DNA of 64,000 bases from Rubrivirga sp046845755. Its GTDB lineage: Bacteria; Bacteroidota; Rhodothermia; Rhodothermales; Rubricoccaceae. The position numbers were made by a program, and so were the translations under genes. Below the pieces are notes generated by a model. The model was not told the DNA's origin and made no database searches. It saw nothing but the letters and a program-made list of their open reading frames with translations. Of the stretch, positions 42,907-51,225 are shown one piece after another. How positions within the stretch are numbered: the first letter of the stretch is position 1; every line of letters starts with the position of its first letter. The stretch covers positions 2,418,001 through 2,482,000 of the forward strand of contig NZ_CP177357.1 in the NCBI RefSeq assembly GCF_046845755.1, given 5' to 3'.

Positions 42907-45900
42907 CTACGCCTCGCCCATCCCGAGCGCGGCGCGCAGGAGGCGCTCCTGCTCGGCGGCGTGGACCTTGGCCGAGCCCGTCGCCGGGCTCGCGGCGGCC
43001 GACCGGCCCGCGTACTCTACGCGCGTCGTCTCGCCGCCGACCTCCGCCAGCAGGTCGTCGAGGAGCGGGCGGACGAACGTCCACGCGCCCATGTTGGCCG
43101 GCTCCTCCTGGAGCCACACGACGGGCTTGCCGGCGAACCGCGCCAGCTCCTCGCGGACGGCGGCCTCGGGGAACGGGTAGAACTGCTCCAACCGGGCGAC
43201 CGACACGGCCCCGTCGTCGAGCGCCTCGCGCGCCTTGAGCACGTCGTAGACCACCTTGCCCGAGCAGATCACCAAGCGGTCCGCCCCGGGCTGGTCGCCC
43301 GCGATAAAGGGCTGGTAGCCCGCGTCCGCGAGATCGTCGACGGACGAGACCGCGCCGGGGTGCCGCAGCAGCGACTTCGGCGTCATCACGACCAGCGGCT
43401 TCTTGTGCTCGCGCAGCACCTGACGACGAAGGGCGTGGAAGTAGTTGGCCGGCGTCGAGTAGTTGGCGACGATGATGTTGTCTTCGGCGCACGCCTGCAG
43501 GAAGCGCTCCAGGCGGCCCGACGAGTGCTCGGGGCCCTGGCCCTCGTAGCCGTGCGGCAGCAGCATCACCAGCGACGACGTCTGGCCCCACTTGGCCTCG
43601 GCCGCCGTGATAAACTGGTCGATCATGATCTGGGCGCCGTTGACGAAGTCGCCGAACTGGCCCTCCCACATGACCAGCGCCGACGGGTCGGCGACGGTGT
43701 AGCCGTACTCGAACCCGAGCGCGGCGTACTCGCTGAGCAGCGAGTCGTAGACCTGGAACCGCGCCTGCCCGTTGCCCGGCCCGCCCTCGGCGAGGTGGTT
43801 GAGCGGGATGTAGCGGTGGGCCGTGTTCTGGTCGTAGAGGATGGCGTGGCGCTGGCTGAAGGTGCCGCGGCCGGAGTCCTGGCCCGAGAGCCGGACCGGC
43901 GTGTCCTCGAGGAGAAGCGTCCCGAACGCGAGCGCCTCGGCAAAGGCCCAGTCGATCGTCCCGTCCTCGAACTGCTTGCGGCGGCGGTCGACGACGAGCC
44001 GCGCCAGCTTTTTGTGGACCGCGAAGTCGTCCGGCAGGCCGACGACCGTTTCCATGACGTGCGTGAGGGCCTCGCGGCTGGCAGCCGTCTCCACGTCGCC
44101 GGTCGTGGTCGTGACGGGCGACGAGACGGGCTCGAGGTCACGGCGCTGCTCGGCGAGGTCCTTGGTCTCCTCGAAGGCCCGGTCCAGGATGCCCTTGAAG
44201 TCGTCCAGAATCGCCTCGGCCTCCTCGGGCGTCAGCTCGCCGCGGCGGAGCAGCAGCTCGAGGTAGAGCTTGCGAACCGAGCGGTGCCCGCCGATGTCGG
44301 CGTACATCAGCGGCTGCGTGTAGGACGGCTCGTCGCCCTCGTTGTGGCCGTACTTCCGGTAGCAGACCATGTCGATCACGACGTCCTTGTTGAAGACGTT
44401 GCGGTAGTCGAGCGCGAGGCGCGCCACGCGGACGGCCGCCTCGGGGTCGTCGCCGTTGACGTGGAAGATCGGCGCCTGGATCATGCGCGCGATGTCGGTC
44501 GCGTACGCCGAGCTCCGGCTGTGCATGGGGAGCGTCGTGAACCCGATCTGGTTGTTGACCACGAGGTGGACCGTCCCGCCGGTCCGGTAGCCCTCGAGCT
44601 GCGACAGGTTGAGCGTCTCGGCGACCACGCCCTGCCCGGCGAACGCGGCGTCGCCGTGGATCAGGACCGGGAGCACGCGGTCGCGGAGCAGCTTCTCGCT
44701 CGCGCCCGGGTTGGCCTCGACGATCTGCTGCTGCTTGGCCCGCACCATCCCCTCGACGACCGGGTTGACGGCTTCGAGGTGCGACGGATTCGACGCCAGC
44801 GTGAGCCGGGTCGTCGCGCCGCCCGGGGACGTGTGCGTGCCGTGCTGGCCCATGTGGTACTTCACGTCGCCCGAGCCCTGCACGGCGTCCGGGTTGATGG
44901 TCCCCTCGAACTCGCCGAAGACGGCGTCGTAGGGCTTGCCCAGGATGTTGGTGAGCACGTTGAGGCGCCCGCGGTGCGCCATCCCGATCACGACCTCCTG
45001 GGTCTCCTGGTCGGCGGCGTCGCTCAGGACGGCGTCCAGGAGCGGGATCATCGTCTCGGCGCCTTCGAGCGAGAACCGCTTGTGGCCGATGTACTTGGTG
45101 TGGATAAACTGCTCGAGCGCCTCGGCCTCGTTGAGCTTCTCGAAGATGCGCTTTTTGCGGGCCGTGTCGATGGGCTCGCGGAAGTTCTGGGGCTCGATCC
45201 GCTCGATGAGCCAGCGCTTCTCTTGGGGCGACGACAGGTGCATGAACTCGCTCCCGACGTGGCCGGTGTACGTGTCCCACAGGATGTCCAGGATGTCGCG
45301 CAGGGGCAACTTGCCCTTGCCCGCCAGCCCGCCGCCGACGCCCGCCATGCCGCCGGTAAAGAATGTTCGGTCGAGGTCCCAGACGGTCAGGCCGTAGTTG
45401 CTGGGGTCGAGCTCGGTGTGGTTGCGGGGCTCGTACCCGAGCGGGTTGGTATCCGCCAGCAGGTGGCCCCGCACGCGGTAGGCGCGGATCAGCTCGTAGA
45501 CGCGGGCCTGCTTTTCGACCTTGGAGGCCCGACCGCCCGAGCCGAGCGCCGACTTGCCGAGCGACGGCGTGGAGTCGGACCCGGTGCGAAACGGGGGCGT
45601 GTGGAGACCCAGGCTCTGGAAGACCTCGTCGTAAAACCCGTGGCCGCCCTGCAGGAGGTCCGCGATGTGGTTGAGGAACTCGCCCGACTCGGCGCCCTGG
45701 ATGACGCGGTGGTCGTACGTGCTCGTCATCGTCATGACGGGGCTGAGGCCGAGGCGGGACACCTCACCGGGGTCCATGCCGGCGTACTCGGGCGGGAAGC
45801 CGATGGAGCCGACGGCGATGATGACGCTCTGGCCCGGCATCAGGCGGGGAACGCTGAGCTGGGTGCCGATGCCGCCCGGGTTCGTCAGCGTCGCCGTCGT

Positions 45901-46716
45901 GCCCGCAAAGTCGTCGAGGTCGAGGGCGCCGTCGCGGGCGCGCTTGACGATGTCGTTGTAGCCGGTGAGGAAGCCGCCGAACGACAGCGAGCCGGCGTCC
46001 TTGACGTTCGGCACGAGGAGCGACCGCCGCCCGCGCTTCTCGACGTCGATCGCCAGCCCGAACCGCGTTGTTGCCGGCTCGATCCGCTCGCCGACGCCCG
46101 CCTCCTCGCGGTACGCCGCCTTCATCGCCGGGACGGCCTCCATCGCGCGGATGATGGCGTAGGCGATGAGGTGGGTAAACGAGACCTTGTTGCCGCCGGT
46201 CGCCCGCTGGTGGCGGTTGATGAGCCGGCGGTTCTCGCTCAGCAGCTTGACGGCGATCTCGCGGACGGAGGTGGCCGTCGGGATGGTCAGGCTCGCCTCC
46301 ATGTTCTCCACGATCCGCCGCCCGACGCCCTTGATGGGCGCCGCGCCGGCGCCCTCGGGGAGCGGCACGCTGGGGGCCGCCAACCGCGACGGCAGCTCGG
46401 CCGGGGCCGCGCTGGGCGACGGCGCACTTGGGGCCGGGGGACTGGGGGACGGAGGCGCCGCCGGGGGCGGGGTCGCCGGGGCGCCGTCGCCGCTGGCGGC
46501 GCGCGCGGCGCCATTCCCGGACGGCTCGGGCGCCAGCATCGTGGCCTTCTGGTCCGACTCGGACGCATCGGCGCCGATGCTGTCGGCGTAGCCCGGTCCG
46601 GGGTCGAAGTCGGCGAAAAAGTCGCGCCAGCTCTCGCTGACCGACTCGGGGTTCTGGCGGTACTGGGCGTAGAGGTCCTCGACGTAACCGCTGTTGAATC
46701 CGAACATACTAGGCAT
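42907..46716 (-). CDS. kgd: multifunctional 2-oxoglutarate decarboxylase/dehydrogenase E1 fused to E2 domain
   Basis: 1269 residues. An E1o-type N-terminal peptide (GYVEDLYAQYRQNPESVSE) leads to a Pro/Ala linker (about 68-125). A 2-oxoacid dehydrogenase acyltransferase core follows (about 130-365, SLTIPTATSVREIAVKLL, with catalytic TYDHRVIQGAESG), and from about 400 the complete thiamine-diphosphate E1 (VVIGMAHRGRLNVL, SNPSHLEAVNPVVEG). This is the Kgd architecture known from mycobacteria: no lipoyl domain is present, so a separate lipoyl E2 would supply it. It converts 2-oxoglutarate to succinyl units in the TCA cycle. Transcription is leftward; a TACGTTCT box lies 34 bases upstream. Confidence 0.95.
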   Translation of the reverse strand: MPSMFGFNSGYVEDLYAQYRQNPESVSESWRDFFADFDPGPGYADSIGADASESDQKATMLAPEPSGNGAARAASGDGAPATPPPAAPPSPSPPAPSAPSPSAAPAELPSRLAAPSVPLPEGAGAAPIKGVGRRIVENMEASLTIPTATSVREIAVKLLSENRRLINRHQRATGGNKVSFTHLIAYAIIRAMEAVPAMKAAYREEAGVGERIEPATTRFGLAIDVEKRGRRSLLVPNVKDAGSLSFGGFLTGYNDIVKRARDGALDLDDFAGTTATLTNPGGIGTQLSVPRLMPGQSVIIAVGSIGFPPEYAGMDPGEVSRLGLSPVMTMTSTYDHRVIQGAESGEFLNHIADLLQGGHGFYDEVFQSLGLHTPPFRTGSDSTPSLGKSALGSGGRASKVEKQARVYELIRAYRVRGHLLADTNPLGYEPRNHTELDPSNYGLTVWDLDRTFFTGGMAGVGGGLAGKGKLPLRDILDILWDTYTGHVGSEFMHLSSPQEKRWLIERIEPQNFREPIDTARKKRIFEKLNEAEALEQFIHTKYIGHKRFSLEGAETMIPLLDAVLSDAADQETQEVVIGMAHRGRLNVLTNILGKPYDAVFGEFEGTINPDAVQGSGDVKYHMGQHGTHTSPGGATTRLTLASNPSHLEAVNPVVEGMVRAKQQQIVEANPGASEKLLRDRVLPVLIHGDAAFAGQGVVAETLNLSQLEGYRTGGTVHLVVNNQIGFTTLPMHSRSSAYATDIARMIQAPIFHVNGDDPEAAVRVARLALDYRNVFNKDVVIDMVCYRKYGHNEGDEPSYTQPLMYADIGGHRSVRKLYLELLLRRGELTPEEAEAILDDFKGILDRAFEETKDLAEQRRDLEPVSSPVTTTTGDVETAASREALTHVMETVVGLPDDFAVHKKLARLVVDRRRKQFEDGTIDWAFAEALAFGTLLLEDTPVRLSGQDSGRGTFSQRHAILYDQNTAHRYIPLNHLAEGGPGNGQARFQVYDSLLSEYAALGFEYGYTVADPSALVMWEGQFGDFVNGAQIMIDQFITAAEAKWGQTSSLVMLLPHGYEGQGPEHSSGRLERFLQACAEDNIIVANYSTPANYFHALRRQVLREHKKPLVVMTPKSLLRHPGAVSSVDDLADAGYQPFIAGDQPGADRLVICSGKVVYDVLKAREALDDGAVSVARLEQFYPFPEAAVREELARFAGKPVVWLQEEPANMGAWTFVRPLLDDLLAEVGGETTRVEYAGRSAAASPATGSAKVHAAEQERLLRAALGMGEA

Positions 46717-46808
46717 CCGCTGCGCGCGGGAAGGGGCGGGGGGCTCGCCAGAACGTACGCGCCCGGCAGGGGGCGGATTCCCCCAGGCCCGGCGGAGCCC
46801 CCATGAAA

Positions 46809-46838
46809 CGCGGGCCGCCCCCGAGAGGACGGCCCGCG
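46809..46838 (-). terminator. intrinsic-type terminator of the Spy-like gene
   Basis: CGCGGGCCG (46809-46817) pairs with CGGCCCGCG (46830-46838), followed on the minus strand by TTTC. The hairpin begins 24 bases after the stop codon at 46863. Confidence 0.5.
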
Positions 46839-46862
46839 CGGGTCCTGTGAGTCGTGCCGAGA

Positions 46863-47762
46863 CTACCGCCGACGGCCGTCGGGGCGGCCCCCACGCCCGC
46901 CACGGCCCGCAATCGCGGCGTGGACGAGGACGACGGCGCGCTGGTCGTCGGTCAAGACGGGCTCGCGCTCAGTCCGCTGCTCGCGCTGGGCCTCGCGGAG
47001 GGCGCGGCGGTCGAGGCGGCCCTGGTCGTCGAGGTACGGGCGGAGGTCGGGGCGCTCGCGGCCGAGCCGCTGGCCGACCATCGCCTGGCGCTGAGCGGCG
47101 CTCAGGCCGAGCGCGGCGTCGCGGGCGTCGGCCTCGGCGTCGCGCTGGGCGGCCCGCTCGCGCAAGCGGGTGGCGGCTTCGGCGGGCAGCAGGGCCGCGC
47201 TCCGCGTCAGGGCGTCGGCGCGGAGCTGGCGGACGCGGGCCGTCAGCTGGTCGGCCGAGAGGTCGCCGGCGCGGTACTGGTCGGCGAGCGCCTCGGTCCG
47301 CGTGCGCGTCTCCTCGCGGATGGTGCGGAGCGCCGCGCGCTGGTCGTCGGTGAGGGGCGTGCGCTCGGCGCGGTCGCCGCGATCGGTGCGGTCGCCCCGT
47401 CGAGCACGGTCGCGACCGGCGCCGCGCGCGCCACGGCCGTCACGATCCCCGCGCTCCGAGCGGACGCCGTCGCGGCGGCCTCGGGCGTAGGTCTGAAGCT
47501 GGGCGGTCTGCTCGTCGGTGAGCACGTCGGCGACGGCGGCGGCGGCGGCCCACAGGTCGGCACGGTCGGCGTCGGCGTACCGGGTGGCGACGGCGTCGAG
47601 GGCGGCCTGCTGGCGGGCGTCGAGCGAGAGGCCCTCCGCGAGACGGTCGAGGCGGGCGTCGAGGGCGGGGGTGGCGGGCTGGGCGTCGGCGGCGACGGCC
47701 ACGGCCAGGCCGAGGAGGAGGGCAAGGCCCGCGTGACGGGCGAGGCTGGTGAGATGCGTCAA
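46863..47762 (-). CDS. Spy/CpxP-like periplasmic protein, low-complexity linker
   Basis: 299 residues. A signal peptide (HAGLALLLGLAVAVAADA) precedes helical segments with LTxxQ-like motifs (LSLDARQQAALD, LTDEQTAQLQ, LTDDQRAALR, LSAAQRQAM, LTDDQRAVVL), the mark of the Spy/CpxP family of envelope-stress chaperones. Between them is a basic repeat-like linker around residues 100-135 (SERGDRDGRGARGAGRD) and a Gly/Arg tail. I infer a periplasmic binding or chaperone role; the basic linker is unusual for Spy. Confidence 0.7.
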   Translation of the reverse strand: MTHLTSLARHAGLALLLGLAVAVAADAQPATPALDARLDRLAEGLSLDARQQAALDAVATRYADADRADLWAAAAAVADVLTDEQTAQLQTYARGRRDGVRSERGDRDGRGARGAGRDRARRGDRTDRGDRAERTPLTDDQRAALRTIREETRTRTEALADQYRAGDLSADQLTARVRQLRADALTRSAALLPAEAATRLRERAAQRDAEADARDAALGLSAAQRQAMVGQRLGRERPDLRPYLDDQGRLDRRALREAQREQRTEREPVLTDDQRAVVLVHAAIAGRGGRGGRPDGRRR

Positions 47763-47990
47763 GGGTCCGGGGGGAAGGAGTGAGCAGGGGTCCGGCGGTG
47801 TGCCGGGCGGACACTACGGCGCTCTCGCCCCGATTCGTCTCGCGCTCCGGTGATGCCGCAGAGTGACCGTCGGGCGGCGACAACTCCGCCACATCCGACG
47901 CGGCTCGGGGATAGGAACGAGGAATGAGGGACGAGGAGTCGGCACCCCTGGGGTCGAGATCGCCGGAGGCTGTCCGCGAGCCGGCCCGGA

Positions 47991-48160
47991 TTGTGAAGCG
48001 CGTCCGTCTCTTGTTCCGGAGCGCCCACCACGTATTCCGGAGTGCCCGCCTCGTAGTCCGGAGCGCCCGACTTGCATTCCGGAGCGCCCGGGGCGTATTC
48101 GCAAGCGCCGGGGACGCGTTCGCGAGCGTCAGGGGCGTGGTCGCAAGCGCTCGGCTTGCG
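47991..48160. repeat. 21-bp imperfect tandem repeat array, seven to eight units
   Basis: Units begin at 48014, 48035, 48056, 48077, 48098, 48119 and 48140. The core TTCCGGAGCGCCC of units 1-4 decays to TTCGCAAGCGCC-like in units 5-7; a degenerate unit precedes from 47991. Translated either way the unit is a heptad (plus strand: VFRSARL-type). Confidence 0.85.
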
Positions 48161-48185
48161 ATTTGGGGCTTGCGCCAGCCGGGCC

Positions 48186-48204
48186 GGCACGCCACCGGCG
48201 TGCC
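48186..48204. repeat. short hairpin GGCACGCC-ACC-GGCGTGCC
   Basis: Perfect 8-bp stem with a 3-base loop, between the 21-bp array and the large palindrome. It is preceded at 48165 by GGGGCTTGCGCCAGCC, a near-copy of the palindrome core. Confidence 0.7.
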
Positions 48205-48211
48205 CCTACAG

Positions 48212-48245
48212 GTGCCCTCGGGGCTGGCGCCAGCCCCGAGGGCAC
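48212..48245. repeat. 34-bp perfect palindrome
   Basis: GTGCCCTCGGGGCTGGC is followed directly by its reverse complement, with no loop. The half-site piece GGGGCTGGCGC also forms both arms of the terminator at 35161-35193 (in inverted order). It lies 42 bases after the ABC-permease stop (minus strand) and may act as its transcript end, a REP-like element or a binding site. Confidence 0.9.
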
Positions 48246-48287
48246 GGCACGCTATCCCCCTTCACGCGTCCCCCTTGCCTCCTGCCC

Positions 48288-49556
48288 CTATGCCGTCCGC
48301 AGCCAGCGCCACAGGTCCGCGACGGTCGCCTTCTTGCCGTACATCAGAATCCCGACGCGGTAGATCCGCGCCGCGAGCGCGATGACGCCGACGAACCCCG
48401 CGACGAGCAGCACGAGCGACAGCCCGATCTGCCACGCGGGCACGTCTGTGACCGCCATCCGCACCACCATCAGGATCGGCGAGGTCAGCGGAAAGAGCGA
48501 CATGAACAGCGCCAGCGGGCCGTCGGGGTTGGCGGCGACGGGCCCGAGGAACAGGATCGGCAGCATGATGGGCAGGATCACCGGCATCTGCAGGCTCTGC
48601 GCGTCGGCCTCCTGGTCGACGGCGCTGCCGACGGCGGCGAACAGGCTGGAGTACAGCAGGTAGCCGCCCAGGAAGAACACCACGAACGCCAGCATCAGGC
48701 CGGGCGCGAACATGCCGGAGAGCTGGGCGGGGTCGAACGGCAGGTCGCCGGCACCGGCGGGCGCAGCGGCGGCCTCGGGCGCGAGCGCAAGGAACAGCGG
48801 CCCAGCCGCCAGGCTGAACCCGACCATCAGCGCGGCCCAGGCGATCAGCTGCACCAGCCCGACGGCCCCGATCCCGAGCACCTTCCCCATCATCAGCTCG
48901 AACGGGCGCACGCTCGACGCGATCACCTCGACGATCCGGTTCGCCTTCTCCTCGATCACGCCGCGCATCACCATCATGCCGTAGATCAGGATCGACAGGT
49001 AGATCAGCAGGCTCAGGAAGTTGGCCAGCAGAAAGCGGCCGAGTGCGTCGTCGGCCGCGTCGCCGTCCTCGGAGACGGTCACCCGGCGGACGGCCACGTC
49101 GGACTCGAACGCGGCCACGGCCTCGGCGTTGGCGCCCGCGACGCGCGCCCGCTCGCGGCGGACCGACTCGCGTACGGCCGACCGCACCGACGCCCCGGAC
49201 TCGAGCCCGCCCTTGGCGTAGTACTGCGCGTCGTCGGCCCCGGCCACGATCCCGGCCGGCAGCACGAGCGCGCCGTCGACGTCGCCCGCCAGCACGAGCG
49301 CGCGCAGCGTGTCGAGCGGCGCCTCGCTCCGGGTCACGACGGCCATCTCGCCGAGCGCCGCCTCGACGTCGTCCGCCAGACGGCCGGTCTCGTCGACGAC
49401 GACGATCCGCGCGCCCTCATCCTCGTCGAACGCCAGCAGCGGGAGCGCGAGCGCGGCGACGGCCAGGAACGGCACGAGCAGCGTTGCAGCGATAAACAGC
49501 TTGGAGCGGACGCGCCGCAGAAACTCGCTCTGGGCGATCAGGAGGGTCTTGTTCAC
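48288..49556 (-). CDS. ABC-2 type exporter permease (NatB/YhaP-like)
   Basis: 422 residues. One N-terminal membrane segment (FIAATLLVPFLAVAALALPLL), a soluble extracytoplasmic domain of about 150 residues, then five to six membrane segments at the C-terminus (FLSLLIYLSILIYGMMVMRG; VVFFLGGYLLYSSLFAAVG). The motif MRGVIEEKANRIVEVIASS is diagnostic for the NatB/YhaP family. It begins 51 bases after the ATPase gene and forms a two-gene exporter. Substrate unknown; in Bacillus NatAB exports Na+. Confidence 0.88.
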   Translation of the reverse strand: MNKTLLIAQSEFLRRVRSKLFIAATLLVPFLAVAALALPLLAFDEDEGARIVVVDETGRLADDVEAALGEMAVVTRSEAPLDTLRALVLAGDVDGALVLPAGIVAGADDAQYYAKGGLESGASVRSAVRESVRRERARVAGANAEAVAAFESDVAVRRVTVSEDGDAADDALGRFLLANFLSLLIYLSILIYGMMVMRGVIEEKANRIVEVIASSVRPFELMMGKVLGIGAVGLVQLIAWAALMVGFSLAAGPLFLALAPEAAAAPAGAGDLPFDPAQLSGMFAPGLMLAFVVFFLGGYLLYSSLFAAVGSAVDQEADAQSLQMPVILPIMLPILFLGPVAANPDGPLALFMSLFPLTSPILMVVRMAVTDVPAWQIGLSLVLLVAGFVGVIALAARIYRVGILMYGKKATVADLWRWLRTA

Positions 49557-49607
49557 GAACTCAGGGGAGCGGAGGACAAACGGCAGAGGGACGGGCGATC
49601 GGTCGGG

Positions 49608-50561
49608 TCAGGCGGCGACGGCATCGGACGGCGTCGGCTCGCCGAGCCCGTCCATCCCGGCGCCCTGGACGGCCTGCCGGAAGATGTCCGCCAGCGGCGG
49701 CTCGTGGACCTCGAACCGGTCCACGTCGACGGCCGCGTGCGCGGCGCCGAGCACCTCACGCGGCGTCGCGCCCGCCAAGCGGACCGAGACCTGCCCGTCG
49801 CTCTGGCTCAGCACCCGGACCGCGCCCGCCTCGGCGAGCGGGTCGAGCCACCCGCCGTCGCCGACAAAGTGGACCGAGACGGTGTCGCGCCCGAACCGGC
49901 GCTTGACCTCGCGCAAGCCGCCCGAGAGGACGACGCGGCCGTTTGCCATCAGGCACAGGTCGTCGCACAGCGTCTCGACGGACTCCATGCGGTGGCTCGC
50001 GAACAGCACCGTCTTGCCCTTTTCCCGCATCTCGCCGATCACCTCGACGAGCAGGTCGGCGTTGATGGGGTCGAGGCCCGAGAACGGCTCGTCCAAGATG
50101 ATGAGGTCCGGGTCGTGGACCATCGTGGCGATAAACTGGACCTTCTGCTGCATCCCCTTGGACAGCTCCTCGGTCTTCTTGCCCGCCCACGAGCGCGCGT
50201 CGAAGCGGTCGAGCCAGCCCGCGACGGAGCGCTTGGCCTCGCCCTCGGGCATGCCCTTGAGGCGGGCGAGGTAGACGAGCTGCTCGCCGACCTCGAGCTT
50301 GCGGTAGAGCCCGCGCTCCTCGGGGAGGTAGCCCATCCGCTCCTGCGACGCGCGCCCGACGGGCTCGCCGCCGAGCGTGATCGTCCCGCTGTCGGGCGTC
50401 GTGATGTACGTCACCATGCGGATGGTCGACGTTTTGCCGGCGCCATTCGGCCCGAGCAGCCCGAACAGGCGGCCGGGCTCGGCGGTGAACGAGACGCCGT
50501 CGACGGCCGTCGTTTCACCGTATCGCTTGGTCACATTTTCGAGACGGAGGGCGGTACTCAT
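49608..50561 (-). CDS. ABC transporter ATPase (NatA-like)
   Basis: 317 residues. Walker A GPNGAGKTS, the signature LSKGMQQKVQF, Walker B LIILDEPFSGLDPINADLL and the H-loop FASHRMESVE are all present. The C-terminal ~80 residues form a DUF4162-type domain. It is the energy subunit of the exporter whose permease lies downstream. A single ATPase would form the homodimer. Confidence 0.93.
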   Translation of the reverse strand: MSTALRLENVTKRYGETTAVDGVSFTAEPGRLFGLLGPNGAGKTSTIRMVTYITTPDSGTITLGGEPVGRASQERMGYLPEERGLYRKLEVGEQLVYLARLKGMPEGEAKRSVAGWLDRFDARSWAGKKTEELSKGMQQKVQFIATMVHDPDLIILDEPFSGLDPINADLLVEVIGEMREKGKTVLFASHRMESVETLCDDLCLMANGRVVLSGGLREVKRRFGRDTVSVHFVGDGGWLDPLAEAGAVRVLSQSDGQVSVRLAGATPREVLGAAHAAVDVDRFEVHEPPLADIFRQAVQGAGMDGLGEPTPSDAVAA

Positions 50562-50664
50562 TCGACAGCGGGATCGGGGGGAACGGCGCGAGCAAAGGCC
50601 CGGAACGGCCGGGCGCCCCGAAGGTTACCCTCTCCCCCGGCGCCGTGCTCTCTCCCCCACGCCC

Positions 50665-51216
50665 ATGCCGCGCCTCCTCGTTTTCGCCGCCCTCCTCCTC
50701 ACCGTCGCGGCCTGCGACTCGACGGACAGCCTGCTCGGCGAGTTCGTCGGCCGCGTCACCGTCGGCGACGCCTCGCGGCCGGTCGAGGGCGAGGCCGTGT
50801 ACACCGTCGTCGAGACCGCCGACGGGCCCGAGTTCGTGCTCGGCCTGTTCGTCGGCGACCTCTTCGACAGCGACCGCGAGGACTACGACTACGTGCTCTT
50901 CCGCCGCTGGGGCGGCGTCCCCGGCCCAGGCGGCTACGCCGTCGACGATGACCCGACGCGTGCGTTCGGCGCCACGATCGCGGCGGTCGAGGACGCCGAC
51001 GAGCCGCTCGACGCGACCGGCGCCGTGCTCGCGGGCGTCGACGGCACACTCGCGATCACGTCGGTCGACAGCTACGGCTTTATGGCGGGGACCTACCGCT
51101 TCACGGCCGAGGGCCTGGCGCTCGGCGCGCCGGGCCGGACGGTGCAGGGCGCCGCCAGCGGCGTCTTCGAGGCGCGCTACGAGCGGCCAGAGGTCTTCGC
51201 ACGGATCGGCCTGTAG
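50665..51216 (+). CDS. small lipoprotein, hypothetical
   Basis: 183 residues. The signal MPRLLVFAALLLTVAAC carries a lipobox cysteine at residue 17, and an aspartate at +2 follows, so outer versus inner membrane is unclear. The mature part is acidic and beta-rich (VTVGDASRPVEGEAVYTVV, VLFRRWGGVPGPGGYAVDDD). No family recognised. It is divergent from the ATPase gene and convergent with the beta-lactamase-fold gene. Confidence 0.6.
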   Translation: MPRLLVFAALLLTVAACDSTDSLLGEFVGRVTVGDASRPVEGEAVYTVVETADGPEFVLGLFVGDLFDSDREDYDYVLFRRWGGVPGPGGYAVDDDPTRAFGATIAAVEDADEPLDATGAVLAGVDGTLAITSVDSYGFMAGTYRFTAEGLALGAPGRTVQGAASGVFEARYERPEVFARIGL

Positions 51217-51225
51217 GCCCGCCGT

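Larger units (their letters stand above)
47763..48287. other. 525-base repeat-rich spacer between the Spy-like and ABC-permease genes
   Basis: No convincing gene. It contains the 21-bp tandem array (47991-48160), a short hairpin (48186-48204) and a 34-bp palindrome (48212-48245). Several frames are open across the array only because its unit is a multiple of three and free of stops. The left part, 47763-47990, shows nothing further that I can name. Confidence 0.6.

Noticed and set aside
47991..48160. Possible CRISPR array
   Set aside because: Units are directly adjacent with no spacers, and they decay gradually, unlike CRISPR repeats; no cas gene is present.
47924..48385. Plus-strand 153-codon frame across the 21-bp array, and minus-strand frames over the same place
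   Set aside because: Several frames are equally open because the unit is 21 bases without stops; the frame also runs into the ABC-permease gene on the other strand. No start, domain or composition favours one.
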